This document shows, piece after piece, positions 37,601 through 45,384 of a DNA stretch of 64,000 nucleotides; the stretch's first letter is position 1, and each line of letters begins with the position of its first letter. The notes beneath the pieces were generated by a model that saw nothing but the letters and a program-made list of their open reading frames with translations, searched no databases and was not told the DNA's origin. Source of the stretch: Thalassospira profundimaris (GTDB taxonomy: Bacteria; Pseudomonadota; Alphaproteobacteria; Rhodospirillales; Thalassospiraceae); assembly GCF_003326795.1 (NCBI RefSeq), contig NZ_JPWI01000016.1, positions 1 through 64,000 of the forward strand. Reading direction: 5' to 3'. The position numbers and the translations under genes are program-made.

Positions 37601-38137
37601 CGCAAAGATATCGACAATGTCACCGCGTACGGCATAGTCGCCCGGTTCCATGACCTGTTCGGCGCGGTTATAGCCCATACGCTCAAAATATGCGGTAAGA
37701 TCGGCCCGGTCATATTCAGTGCCTGCCTTGAAGGCGAGCTTGCCGTTCCGCATCACATCAACGCGCGGAACCCGCTGCATGGCAGCGGCCGCAGTGGTCA
37801 GAACGATGCGTCCCTGTCCGGCCTGTGGTGCGGCCCCTTCGGCCAGAACCGTCAGCGTCTCGATACGCCGTGCTGTCACTTCGGCAATCGGCGAAACCCT
37901 GTCATATGGCAAACAGTCCCAAGCCGGAAGTGTAAGCACTTCGACTTCCCCGGCAAAGAAACGCAAGGCTTCTGCCAGTTGAGACATGCGTTTGTCATCG
38001 CGTGCGACATGCAGAACCGTTTTGTTGGTTCCGGCCGCGTCGAGCAATTCACGCAAAATCAGCGCGTCTGATCCCTCCGGGACGCCGCCGACACGTTTGC
38101 GACCTTTGGTCGATATGATTTCTTTGATTTTGTTCAA
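34640..38137 (-). CDS. mfd: Transcription-repair coupling factor
   Basis: A 1165-residue Mfd. The N-terminal UvrB-like module (LPAWDCLPYDRVSP) is followed by the RNA-polymerase-interacting domain (GDLVVHLEHGIGRYLG) and the RecG-like translocase with Walker A GDVGFGKTEVAMRAAF, DEEQ box IIDEEQHFGVKHKE and motif VI QLRGRIGRSKQRAYAY. The C-terminal regulatory domain ends the protein. It releases stalled RNA polymerase and recruits UvrA. Coupled to sdhE, seven bases upstream. Confidence 0.97.
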   Translation of the reverse strand: MNKIKEIISTKGRKRVGGVPEGSDALILRELLDAAGTNKTVLHVARDDKRMSQLAEALRFFAGEVEVLTLPAWDCLPYDRVSPIAEVTARRIETLTVLAEGAAPQAGQGRIVLTTAAAAMQRVPRVDVMRNGKLAFKAGTEYDRADLTAYFERMGYNRAEQVMEPGDYAVRGDIVDIFAPGMKDPVRLDFFGDEIESIRRFDVESQRTIGKVKEIALLPVGEVFLDPDSISRFRSGYRELFGAVSQTDPLYESISNGLKYGGMEHWLPLFHDGLDTIFAYLPDVIVTLDYQYAEVIENRLEMIDDYYQARLNIKGGGLSGDNVYKPVPTERLYLDQAEFDRMLADRVVLEYSPYYDDENPERGIFDLGARAGRDFGDVRARADTNLYDELRDFITAQRGKENQVVIAAYSDGSRDRMVSLLREHGVGKVVNCECWEDITDDLTHEHVAVVILDIERGFRRQGLWFVTEQDILGDRMSRPGGRRRKADNFLREASEISEGDLVVHLEHGIGRYLGLKTVTAGGAPHDCLELEYDGGDKLFVPVENIEVLSRYGSDEGISILDKLGGVAWQARKAKLRERIRDMAGKLIKVAAERHLRKGAQLQAPEGSYDEFCASFPFAETEDQARAIRDTLDDLAAGKPMDRLVCGDVGFGKTEVAMRAAFAAVMSGKQVAIVAPTTLLCRQHYLNFKQRFDGLPVRVEQLSRLVTGKNAKLVKENLESGHVDIVCGTHALLGNGVHFKDLGLLIIDEEQHFGVKHKERLKELKSDVHVLTLTATPIPRTLQLALTGVKELSIIATPPVDRLAVRTYITPYDPVVVREAILRERHRGGQIFYVCPRVNELGRVAKELENLVPEIKFDVAHGQMGARDLEQVMTDFTDRKFDLLLATNIIESGIDVPNANTMIIHRADMFGLAQLYQLRGRIGRSKQRAYAYLTLPNGKKLTATALKRLEVMQTLDSLGAGFNLASHDLDIRGAGNLLGEEQSGHIKEVGIELYQQMIEEAVAEAKGEIDASEEASFVPQINIGMPVLIPDRYVPDLGVRLGLYRRISELRSREEVDQFAAEMIDRFGKLPKEVENLLDVVTIKQWCRVANIEKLDAGPKGALITLRNNEFPNPAGLIGFIQQQVGQARLRPDHKIVYAAGWDGPTDRLEGLKRLMKRLSDIAVST

Positions 38138-38144
38138 TGCTTTA

Positions 38145-38417
38145 TCAGGCGTTGCTCAGATCCCTAATCATGCGCAGTACATCAGTATCATACTGCGCCG
38201 GGGCTTGTTCCTTGCCAGTGGCCCATTTGAAGAAGTCCGCATCGGGCACTTCATTGATCAGGGCCTCGAACGTATCAAGCTGTTCCTCGGTCAGGGTGCT
38301 CAGGTGTTTGTCCATAAAGCGGCCCATCAGGATATCGTTTTCCTTGGTGCCGCGATGGCCCCCGCGGAACAACAGCTTTTTACGACGCATTTCGAGTTCC
38401 GAAATGTTGTCAGTCAT
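38145..38417 (-). CDS. sdhE: FAD assembly factor SdhE (DUF339)
   Basis: A 90-residue protein of the SdhE/SDH5 family, which helps attach FAD to succinate dehydrogenase SdhA. The core LLFRGGHRGTKENDILMGRF contains the conserved RGxxE. Normal size. Placement between recG (divergent) and mfd is a common alphaproteobacterial arrangement. Confidence 0.92.
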   Translation of the reverse strand: MTDNISELEMRRKKLLFRGGHRGTKENDILMGRFMDKHLSTLTEEQLDTFEALINEVPDADFFKWATGKEQAPAQYDTDVLRMIRDLSNA

Positions 38418-38646
38418 GGTCGATCTCCTGATTTAACTCGTTGCAGCACCCGGTGGGCGGGCGTCTGCAGGCAATTCTGTGGCTTGGTTTGTACGGCAAA
38501 ATACGGTCGCGGTCCATGCTGCGATCAGTTGATTTTGCATCAATTCGTGACTTGCAGGTTGTCCCGCGATAATTTTGTTGTATACCCGTGCCATAAACAT
38601 AATTGTTCTATTAACGTTCTCATCGAAAGTTGCAACGAAAACCGAC

Positions 38647-40734
38647 ATGCGCCCGGAAATTCTGTTCCCTCTTTTTGCTGAAATAGACACGCTGGCAGGC
38701 ATTGGTCCGCGGCTGAAACCGCTGGTCGAGCGGCTGATTGGCGGGGAACATGTGGCAGATTTGCTGTGGCATTTACCATCCGGGATCATTGACCGTCGTT
38801 TTTCGCCGCCCCTTTCTGAAACCATTGACGGGTCGATTGTGACTCTTGATGTCTGGGTCGAGCGGCACGATCCGTCGCCAAATCGTCGGCGTCCCTATCG
38901 GGTGATCTGTAAAGCGCTCAGTGGCCCTGTTGTGCTGGCATTTTTCAATGCGCGGGCAAAATATCTGAACGATGTCCTGCCGGTTGGCGAAAAGCGCATC
39001 GTATCAGGCAAGATCGATCATTATCGCGGCGAATATCAAATCACCCACCCTGACCGTATCGGTACCGAGGCCGAGCGAGACGACATCCAGACGGTTGAGC
39101 CGGTTTATCCGATGTCGGCCGGTGTAACGGGCAAGACTTTGACCAAGGCCGCGCGCGCAGCCCTTGCCACGGTTCCGGATTTGCCAGAATGGCATGATCC
39201 GGCACTGGTGGCGCGACACAAATGGCCCGATTTGAAGACTGCCCTTCATACTGCTCATAATCCGCAAGATGAAGCTGATCTGTCACCGGATCATCCGGCG
39301 CGCAAACGGCTTGCCTATGATGAATTGCTGGCCAATCAACTGGCACTGGCGCTGATACGGGCAAAGATGCGCAAATTGGGTGGGCGGGTCACACAAGGTG
39401 ACGGCAAATTGCGTGATGCCTTGTCAGGCAACCTGCCCTTTGCCATGACGGGCGCACAGCACCGTGCGCTTAAGGATATCTATGCCGATATGGCGAGTGA
39501 AGGACGCATGTTGCGCCTTTTGCAAGGGGATGTCGGATCGGGGAAAACCGTTGTTGCACTGATGGCGATGCTTAATGCTGTTGAATGCGGACGTCAGGCC
39601 GCCCTGATGGCCCCGACTGAAATTCTTGCCCGACAGCATTTTGAAACCATTTCCCCCTTGCTTGAACAGATCGGTGTGACTTGTGCCATTCTGACCGGGC
39701 GCGATAAGGGAAAGTCCCGCAAGGCATCGCTAGAAGGATTTGCCAACGGGGATATTCAGATCGCAGTCGGCACCCATGCCCTGTTCCAGGAAGACGTCAT
39801 TTTCAGGGACCTTGCATTTGCAGTTGTCGACGAACAGCATCGCTTTGGTGTCCATCAGCGCCTGATGCTGGCGGGCAAAGGACAAGCCGTCGATGTACTG
39901 GTCATGACAGCAACGCCGATCCCGCGCACCCTTACCCTTACGGCATTCGGGGATATGGAAGTATCGCGTCTGGATGAAAAGCCGCCCGGAAGAAAGCCGG
40001 TTGATACCCGTGTTCTTCCCATCGACAAGGTTGATGATGTGATTTCGGGCATCGGACGCGCCATGCGCACAGGCACCAAAATCTATTGGGTCTGTCCGTT
40101 GGTGGAAGATTCCGAAATCCTTGACCTTCAGGCCGCAGAAGAACGTTATCGAGTTCTCGTAGAGCTGTTCGGTGAAAGCCGGGTTGGTCTTGTTCACGGC
40201 AAGATGAAGGGTAAGGAAAAAGACGAGGTGATGGAACGTTTCGCCCATGGGGATACGTCCATTCTTGTTGCAACGACCGTGATTGAGGTCGGCGTTAATG
40301 TGCCCGAAGCCACCATTATGGTGATCGAGCATTCTGAACGGTTTGGTCTGGCCCAGCTCCATCAGTTGCGGGGACGCATTGGTCGTGGTGATGCGGCATC
40401 GACCTGTTTGCTTTTGTATGGCAGCCCGCTGGGTCAAGTTTCCAAGGCGCGCCTGAAGATCATGCGCGAGACAGAGGACGGGTTCATCATTGCCGAGGAA
40501 GACCTGAAATTACGTGGCGCGGGCGAAGTTCTTGGTACCCGCCAAAGCGGGCTTCAGGAATACCGGTTGGCCAATCTGGAGCTGCATGGTGATTTGCTGG
40601 CGATTGCGCGTGACGATGCGCGCCTGATTGTGGACCGGGATCCTGATCTTCAGAAAGCCCGTGGTGAAGCGCTACGATTATTGCTTTATCTGTTTGAACG
40701 CGATGAGGCTGTACGATATTTCAGATCGGGCTAG
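38647..40734 (+). CDS. recG: ATP-dependent DNA helicase RecG
   Basis: A 695-residue helicase for branch migration and fork reversal. An N-terminal wedge with an OB fold precedes the motor: Walker A GDVGSGKTVVALMAM, DEQH box VVDEQHRFGVHQ, TATPIPRTL and motif VI QLRGRIGRGDAAS. ATG 38647 opens at MRPEILFPLFAEID, where the family begins; a longer in-frame reading starts with unlike sequence. It is divergent from sdhE-mfd and ends in a strong terminator. Confidence 0.96.
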   Translation: MRPEILFPLFAEIDTLAGIGPRLKPLVERLIGGEHVADLLWHLPSGIIDRRFSPPLSETIDGSIVTLDVWVERHDPSPNRRRPYRVICKALSGPVVLAFFNARAKYLNDVLPVGEKRIVSGKIDHYRGEYQITHPDRIGTEAERDDIQTVEPVYPMSAGVTGKTLTKAARAALATVPDLPEWHDPALVARHKWPDLKTALHTAHNPQDEADLSPDHPARKRLAYDELLANQLALALIRAKMRKLGGRVTQGDGKLRDALSGNLPFAMTGAQHRALKDIYADMASEGRMLRLLQGDVGSGKTVVALMAMLNAVECGRQAALMAPTEILARQHFETISPLLEQIGVTCAILTGRDKGKSRKASLEGFANGDIQIAVGTHALFQEDVIFRDLAFAVVDEQHRFGVHQRLMLAGKGQAVDVLVMTATPIPRTLTLTAFGDMEVSRLDEKPPGRKPVDTRVLPIDKVDDVISGIGRAMRTGTKIYWVCPLVEDSEILDLQAAEERYRVLVELFGESRVGLVHGKMKGKEKDEVMERFAHGDTSILVATTVIEVGVNVPEATIMVIEHSERFGLAQLHQLRGRIGRGDAASTCLLLYGSPLGQVSKARLKIMRETEDGFIIAEEDLKLRGAGEVLGTRQSGLQEYRLANLELHGDLLAIARDDARLIVDRDPDLQKARGEALRLLLYLFERDEAVRYFRSG

Positions 40735-40753
40735 ATCGAAACTGGACAGCTAC

Positions 40754-40789
40754 AACAAGGGCGCTTGTAAAAAGCGCCCTTGTTTTTTT
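40754..40789. terminator. Rho-independent terminator after recG
   Basis: A 13-bp stem (AACAAGGGCGCTT and complement) with a 5-base loop, then seven T residues. It sits between the convergent ends of recG and the DUF502 gene; the opposite strand has a weaker T-run. Confidence 0.9.
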
Positions 40790-40812
40790 GTTCTGTCATT
40801 TGTGGCGGATAA

Positions 40813-41679
40813 TCAGGCGTCTTCGCGTGTTTTACCGTCTTTCGATGATGCACTTTCATCGGTGTCGATCCGGGCCGGAATATCGCGCGAAACCAGAATG
40901 GGGACATTCTCCTTTTCGCGGAGAACATCGACATCCTCATATGTCTTGGCAGCAACTTTTGGCTGCTTCTGTTCTTCAATCGGACGGCGATCCGGCGGGG
41001 TCACAATACCGCCTGACATCACCATCTTGATGGCTTCTTCAACGGTCATATCAAGGATCACAATATCTCCACGCGGGACGAACAACAAGAATCCCGACGT
41101 TGGGTTTGGTGTCGTTGGCAAGAAGATATTGATCACCGTATCTTCGGTAAGGTGCTGGACCTCGCCCTTGGTTTCACCGGTAATAAAGCCGATTGCCCAC
41201 ATGCCACGACGCGGATATTCAAGTAACACCGCCTGACGAAACGCATTGGACTGGTTGGCCAGAACAGTTTCAAGGATCTGTTTTACAGCACTATAGATGC
41301 TGCGTACTGCCGGAATGCGGCCAAGAATGCGCTCGTAAAGCTTGATCAGCGCCCGTCCGGCAAAGTTCGTGGTGAACCAGCCAACAACGGTAATGAAGAC
41401 CAGAATAACCAGCAATCCAAGTCCCGGAATACCATAATCCTGATAACCATCCGGTAAATAGGTTTCCGGATTGTAATGTGCCGGGATCAGCGGGATAACC
41501 TTGCTGTCGACGAATTCGATAAACCACCAGGCCAAGCCGAAGGTAATTGCAAGTGGCGCGCTTACGAGAATGCCGGTCAGGAAATATGCCCGCATACGGG
41601 CAAAAAGGCCCGGGCTTGGAAGTGTATGACCGGAACCCTGATTTTCCGTATCATTGGTATCATCGCGCTTGGCGTTCAT
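40813..41679 (-). CDS. DUF502 family membrane protein
   Basis: A 288-residue protein. Two membrane helices are visible, about 30-55 (YFLTGILVSAPLAITFGLAWWFI) and 82-105 (PGLGLLVILVFITVVGWFTT). A conserved cytoplasmic domain follows, with IPAVRSIYSAVKQILET, RRGMWAIGFITGE and VFLPTTPNPTSGFLLF-like text. The acidic and basic C-tail past 230 is variable. Function unknown; genes next to recG in many alphaproteobacteria belong to this family. Confidence 0.89.
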   Translation of the reverse strand: MNAKRDDTNDTENQGSGHTLPSPGLFARMRAYFLTGILVSAPLAITFGLAWWFIEFVDSKVIPLIPAHYNPETYLPDGYQDYGIPGLGLLVILVFITVVGWFTTNFAGRALIKLYERILGRIPAVRSIYSAVKQILETVLANQSNAFRQAVLLEYPRRGMWAIGFITGETKGEVQHLTEDTVINIFLPTTPNPTSGFLLFVPRGDIVILDMTVEEAIKMVMSGGIVTPPDRRPIEEQKQPKVAAKTYEDVDVLREKENVPILVSRDIPARIDTDESASSKDGKTREDA

Positions 41680-41704
41680 TGATCACCTGTGCTGAAGTGC
41701 CGCA

Positions 41705-41744
41705 ACCAAATGCTCCTTTACAAGAATAGCCTTTGGCATTTGGT
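41705..41744. promoter_or_regulatory. Inverted repeat in the DUF502/hypothetical divergent region
   Basis: ACCAAATGC at 41705-41713 and GCATTTGGT at 41736-41744 are exact complements, 22 bases apart. It lies between two diverging genes, as an operator or a leader stem of the DUF502 transcript would. Confidence 0.35.
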
Positions 41745-41848
41745 ATTTGTAAGTAAGAATATGGCAATGCTGCGACATTGGATCGGTTTACCCGTTTCCT
41801 GAAGTGATAGCAGTAATCAAGTTTGCGGCGCAACCAAACAAACCGCAA

Positions 41849-42154
41849 ATGGTTAAACAGAACCGGTATGGAGACGTTTTGCAGGTCTGGATTATCGAAT
41901 ATATTTACGATGAAGATGGTTCGGTCGGGGTGAAAACTGCCAAGGTGCGCGCCCCTGATTACGAAACGGCGCGTCAGTTTGCGATTGGCGATGCGCCGGC
42001 CAAGGATTTCGTGATGTCCCTGCATCCGGAATCGGAAGATCAGTTTCTTGGTACACCGGGTATCCGCGCCCGCGAGATGACCGGAAAAGTAGTTCACGAA
42101 GTCCCTGATCCGGACGATGATTTGGAAGATGATGATGACGATTTCCGAGCTTGA
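41849..42154 (+). CDS. Small hypothetical protein with acidic tail
   Basis: About 101 residues, not recognised. It has a probable beta-rich core (LQVWIIEYIYDEDGSVGVKTAKVRAPDYETARQFAIG shortened here to its first strand VWIIEYIYDEDG) and ends in a run of aspartates, DDDLEDDDDDFRA. The start is uncertain: ATG 41849 lacks a clear ribosome site, while TTG 41879 has GGAG five bases upstream and would give about 91 residues. It overlaps the NUDIX gene by 20 bases in another frame, so the two are probably coupled. Confidence 0.6.
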   Translation: MVKQNRYGDVLQVWIIEYIYDEDGSVGVKTAKVRAPDYETARQFAIGDAPAKDFVMSLHPESEDQFLGTPGIRAREMTGKVVHEVPDPDDDLEDDDDDFRA

Positions 42155-42587
42155 TGAGCGAACCTTTTTACCACGCCCGATCATCGGCGTTGGGGCTGTT
42201 GTCTGGCATCAGGATCATGTTCTGCTGATCCAGCGCGGCAAGGAACCCAATATCGGCAGCTGGAGCATCCCTGGCGGTGCGCAGGAACTGGGCGAAACGG
42301 TGCGCGATGCTGTTTGTCGTGAAGTCATGGAAGAAACCGGCGTCAAGATTTCCAGTCCGATCCTGGTCGATACAGTCGATCTGATTGCGCATACCGAAGA
42401 AGACAAGGTTGAATATCACTATACCCTGATTGATTTTGTGGCCGTTGCGCTTAATCCCGATATCAGCCTTGGCGGTGATGCCGCAGATGCCAAATGGGTG
42501 AAGGTGAACGAGGTCACAAATTACAATCTCTGGAACAAGACCATCGACATCATTGCCAAATCACGCACCATTCTTGAAGGCCGCTAA
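42135..42587 (+). CDS. NUDIX hydrolase (ADP-ribose pyrophosphatase-like)
   Basis: A 150-residue NUDIX enzyme that cleaves a nucleoside diphosphate linked to another group. The Nudix box is complete: GAQELGETVRDAVCREVMEETGV, i.e. G-x5-E-x7-REVMEETGV, with the metal-binding glutamates intact. After IIGVGAVVWHQDHVLLIQRG and SWSIPGG, it has the short family length. Of several in-frame ATGs, 42135 has GGAAG at the best distance. Substrate cannot be told. Confidence 0.88.
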   Translation: MTISELDERTFLPRPIIGVGAVVWHQDHVLLIQRGKEPNIGSWSIPGGAQELGETVRDAVCREVMEETGVKISSPILVDTVDLIAHTEEDKVEYHYTLIDFVAVALNPDISLGGDAADAKWVKVNEVTNYNLWNKTIDIIAKSRTILEGR

Positions 42588-42632
42588 GCGCCCTTCCCGG
42601 TCGTTACGTTACTTGGGCTGATATTCATACAA

Positions 42633-42663
42633 AAAAGGCGACATCTCCATGATGCCGCCTTTT
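42633..42663. terminator. Bidirectional rho-independent terminator
   Basis: A 13-bp stem with one mismatch (AAAAGGCGACATC against GATGCCGCCTTTT) and a 5-base loop, between the convergent NUDIX and rpoH genes. T-runs on both strands. Confidence 0.85.
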
Positions 42664-42686
42664 GTTGTTTCCGAGGAACGTCAGGA

Positions 42687-43556
42687 TCATGCAGCGGCAT
42701 GTTGCAGCAGAACGCTTTCCTGAAGTTTCTTGAATGCACGTGCTTCAAGCTGGCGGACACGTTCGCGGCTGACACCGAAGCGTTCACCCAGTTTCTCAAG
42801 GGTGATCGGGTCATCGCTCAGGAAACGGGCCTTGATGATTTCCTGTTCACGTTCAGGCAACTCGCCAAGTGCGTTTTTCAGCATGCCGTTATGAAGAACA
42901 CGTTCTTCGGCATCGGCAACAATGGCTTCCGGGCTCGGCGCATCCGAAGACAGGGTATCAAGATATTCCATCCCCTCGTCTTTTGGCATCGGCGTGTTGA
43001 GCGAGAAATCACGTGCCGCAAGACGGCGGTTCATTTCAAGCGCTTCACGACCGGTTACACCAAGCTTTTCGGCAACCTGATCAGCTTCTTCGGGCGACAA
43101 TTCACCATTGTCATAGATGTTAAGCTGACGTTTTGCCTTGCGCAGACTGAAGAACAGCTTCTTCTGGGCTGCCATGGTTCCAAGTTTGACCATCGACCAG
43201 CTCTGCAGAATGTATTCCGTAACCGCAGCACGGATCCACCACATCGCATAGGTCGACAGACGGAAGCCGCGTTCCGGATCGAATTTCTGAACCGCACGCA
43301 TCAGGCCGGTATTGCCTTCGGCAACAAGGTCAGCCATCGGCAGGCCATAACCGCGGTAACCGAATGCGATCTTGGCGACCAGACGCAAGTGACTGGTGAC
43401 AAGTTTATGGGCAGCCGCGGTGTCATCATGGTCCTGATAACGGTGGGCCAGCATGTATTCTTCGTCCGCAGTAAGCATTGGAAACTTCCAGACTTCACGG
43501 AGATAGCCCGAGAAACCGTCTTCCAGAGATACTGCAGGTAATTTAATGGCGCTCAT
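42687..43556 (-). CDS. rpoH: RNA polymerase sigma-32 factor (heat shock)
   Basis: A 289-residue RpoH. Region 2 contains DLVAEGNTGLMRAVQKFDPERG and FRLSTYAMWWIRAAVTEYIL; the RpoH box reads QKKLFFSLRK; region 4 ends with LGERFGVSRERVRQLEARAF. ATG 43556 has a perfect AGGAGG site. The leader before it is long and carries a CRP-like site and several hairpins. Alphaproteobacteria can have two RpoH copies; this one is followed by a terminator and stands alone. Confidence 0.96.
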   Translation of the reverse strand: MSAIKLPAVSLEDGFSGYLREVWKFPMLTADEEYMLAHRYQDHDDTAAAHKLVTSHLRLVAKIAFGYRGYGLPMADLVAEGNTGLMRAVQKFDPERGFRLSTYAMWWIRAAVTEYILQSWSMVKLGTMAAQKKLFFSLRKAKRQLNIYDNGELSPEEADQVAEKLGVTGREALEMNRRLAARDFSLNTPMPKDEGMEYLDTLSSDAPSPEAIVADAEERVLHNGMLKNALGELPEREQEIIKARFLSDDPITLEKLGERFGVSRERVRQLEARAFKKLQESVLLQHAAA

Positions 43557-43644
43557 TATATGTCCTCCTGAGAGGTTCACGCGTCGACATCTGTATTGAA
43601 TACGGAGTCCGTCATAGGTTAGATGACGCGCAAACACTGTCGGT

Positions 43645-43660
43645 TGTGAATTTATTCACT
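43645..43660. promoter_or_regulatory. CRP/FNR-family-like site upstream of rpoH
   Basis: TGTGA-N6-TCACT on the plus strand, nine of ten positions of the CRP consensus, centred on the perfect palindrome GTGAATTTATTCAC (43646-43659). It is about 90-105 bases upstream of the rpoH start. Confidence 0.45.
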
Positions 43661-43664
43661 TGGA

Positions 43665-43701
43665 CGACCGGATTTTTTGGGAAAGCTGATTGGTCCGGTC
43701 G
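43665..43701 (-). promoter_or_regulatory. Inverted repeat in the rpoH leader
   Basis: CGACCGGA (43665-43672) and TCCGGTCG (43694-43701) are perfect complements with a 21-base loop that contains an A-run in the rpoH-sense RNA. Could be a leader stem. Confidence 0.4.
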
Positions 43702-43815
43702 CATATTCATTCCATAGAGACCTATGGAAGAGGACAGCAGACGCTAATAAGAAGTTCATTCATGGTGTCTCATCCTTACATGAAGCAAATCGACAATTTA
43801 CATGTCCGCCAATAG

Positions 43816-43833
43816 GCCGGACGTTGATCCGGC
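43816..43833 (-). promoter_or_regulatory. Leader hairpin with a competing partner in the rpoH 5' region
   Basis: GCCGGA/TCCGGC form a 6-bp hairpin with a 6-base loop. The same CGGAC bases (43818-43822) can instead pair with GTCCG at 43804-43808, so the two folds exclude each other. Confidence 0.4.
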
Positions 43834-43863
43834 GGTGCCTTTGGGCCCCCACCCGCATTGCTT

Positions 43864-43893
43864 AATATATCTAATCCCGACCAAATCAGTCAA
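43864..43893 (-). promoter_or_regulatory. Sigma-70-type promoter reading toward rpoH
   Basis: TTGACT (43888-43893) and TATATT (43864-43869) on the minus strand with an 18-base spacer (17 if ATATAT is used). Predicted start near 43857, about 300 bases before rpoH. Confidence 0.55.
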
Positions 43894-44181
43894 GAACTTC
43901 TGACCAGAGTTTCAGTTATATTAATCAACCGATATCAGCATTTTAGAAAAGATAACTGACAAGCGCTGTCAGGTACTCAAAACGCCAACAATTCACGGTA
44001 AAATCGATATAAGGCGAAACAAAGGCAAGCTGTCCAAATTCGATAGAACTGGTGACCTATGGTCAAATACACCGGTATCGGGTGACCGAAAGGTAAACAC
44101 CAGACTTCCTGATCTGGCATCAAAGGGACACTTATTGTAGTGTCGCGAACATTCCTGTTTTGCTGGTAACCGGGACACATC

Positions 44182-44709
44182 ATGCCAGACCATTTACCCA
44201 CGCCGTCCTGCCCGTGTGGAAGCTCCAGACCTTATGATCACTGCTGTGGTCTGTATCATTCGGGGCGCAGTTTTGCCGAAACTGCCGAGAAACTGATGCG
44301 ATCGCGTTACACAGCGTTTGTTCTTCGCAATGGTGATTACCTGGCTGCGACACTGGCTAAAGAAAATCGCAGAGGTTTTGACGGGGACAGCATTGGCCGG
44401 GATCAAACACACTGGACCGGACTGGAGATTGTCGACCGGGTTGCCGGTGGAATATTTGATCAAACCGGCATTGTCGAATTCATCGCAAGCTTTGTTGAAA
44501 ATGGTCAGACATACCAGCTTCATGAACGTTCGAACTTCGAACGCCGTGATGGAAAATGGTTTTATGTCGATGGTATTTTTCCCGGAGACACAAAACAACA
44601 TAGCGAAGGTGCGTCTTTACAGGACGGCAAACCCACTTTGGAAAAGGTGGGCCGAAACGACCCCTGCCCGTGTGGTTCCGGCAAGAAATTCAAGAAGTGT
44701 TGCGGCTGA
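44182..44709 (+). CDS. YchJ-family protein with two SEC-C motifs
   Basis: A 175-residue protein with a zinc-binding SEC-C motif at each end: [14 protein letters not shown] near residue 10 and [14 protein letters not shown] at the C-terminus. Between them is the NTF2-like YchJ middle domain ([20 protein letters not shown]). SEC-C motifs bind zinc and are also found on SecA. Function of YchJ proteins is not established. Monocistronic; ends one base before the convergent NUDIX stop. Confidence 0.9.
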   Translation: MPDHLPTPSCPCGSSRPYDHCCGLYHSGRSFAETAEKLMRSRYTAFVLRNGDYLAATLAKENRRGFDGDSIGRDQTHWTGLEIVDRVAGGIFDQTGIVEFIASFVENGQTYQLHERSNFERRDGKWFYVDGIFPGDTKQHSEGASLQDGKPTLEKVGRNDPCPCGSGKKFKKCCG

Positions 44710-45186
44710 CTAGCGCATGAATTCGATGGCCCATTTATGAAACGGGCGGATCAAACTTGCGTGGGCATCTTCGTAGGAAAGCCAGATTAGTTCATGATCG
44801 TCATCAACAGGCGGACCAAGCTTTTCGCGCAGTTCACATTCAAAAAAGGTCCCGCGTTTTAGCCGATAGCGTCCTTTGGCCGGATTATTGACATATTGGG
44901 ATGCAAAACCAAGGCGCGAAACAATGTTGATCCGATATCCGGATTCCTCATAGGCCTCGCGATAAAGTGCATCCTGTTCGCTTTCGCCATGCTCAACGCC
45001 CCCACCCAGAAGAACAATACCCTTTGGTGTGCGCGCCACGGCAAACTTTCCCTCGCCATTTCGGATCACGGCATAGGAACAATCCTGAACGTTATAGCTT
45101 TGCCCCATGCGCGGGGTTCCAAAAACAGGTCCAACCAACTTGGATATACCAGCCTTCCACAACTGAATGCCGCTTCCCGAGAACAA
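44710..45186 (-). CDS. NUDIX hydrolase
   Basis: Up to 158 residues. Nudix box: GGVEHGESEQDALYREAYEESGY, with all conserved glutamates. Upstream homology-like sequence (LVGPVFGTPRMGQSY) precedes the first ATG at 45108, so translation probably starts earlier at TTG 45186 or TTG 45162; an in-frame TAA lies just above 45186. None has a good ribosome site. Substrate unknown. Confidence 0.82.
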   Translation of the reverse strand: MFSGSGIQLWKAGISKLVGPVFGTPRMGQSYNVQDCSYAVIRNGEGKFAVARTPKGIVLLGGGVEHGESEQDALYREAYEESGYRINIVSRLGFASQYVNNPAKGRYRLKRGTFFECELREKLGPPVDDDHELIWLSYEDAHASLIRPFHKWAIEFMR

Positions 45187-45384
45187 GAGTTTTTCTAATT
45201 ATTTTGTAACGCGATAGCACGATCAGGCATAGCTTTGCAACGTGTCGTGTCGCGATGCAGTTCTCCTTGTCTTTCTGATGCAAACCGCCGTCTTGCAGTG
45301 GACGCAATCTGGCGGTTCTTGATGTGCACGATTTTCTTCGATCAGCTTCGATAGATATGGTTATGCAGGCAAGTCTCGCAAAGT

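Larger units (their letters stand above)
43557..44181 (-). other. 625-base gap upstream of rpoH: long leader and divergent region
   Basis: No convincing protein gene. On the minus strand it has a promoter at 43864-43893, a predicted leader of about 300 bases with three inverted repeats, a CRP-like dyad near rpoH and a 13-codon frame. The part from 43900 to 44181 is AT-richer, holds one small stem (CTGACA/TGTCAG near 43962) and must carry the promoter of the SEC-C gene; nothing else is recognised. Confidence 0.6.

Noticed and set aside
43690-43860. Possible 6S or SRP RNA gene on the minus strand downstream of the strong promoter.
   Set aside because: Ends do not form a closing stem, and the SRP tetraloop and 6S central bubble patterns were not found. 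A long rpoH leader explains it better.
43677-43865. A 62-codon plus-strand frame in the rpoH upstream gap.
   Set aside because: No ribosome site, no family resemblance, and it opposes a leader with a good promoter on the other strand.
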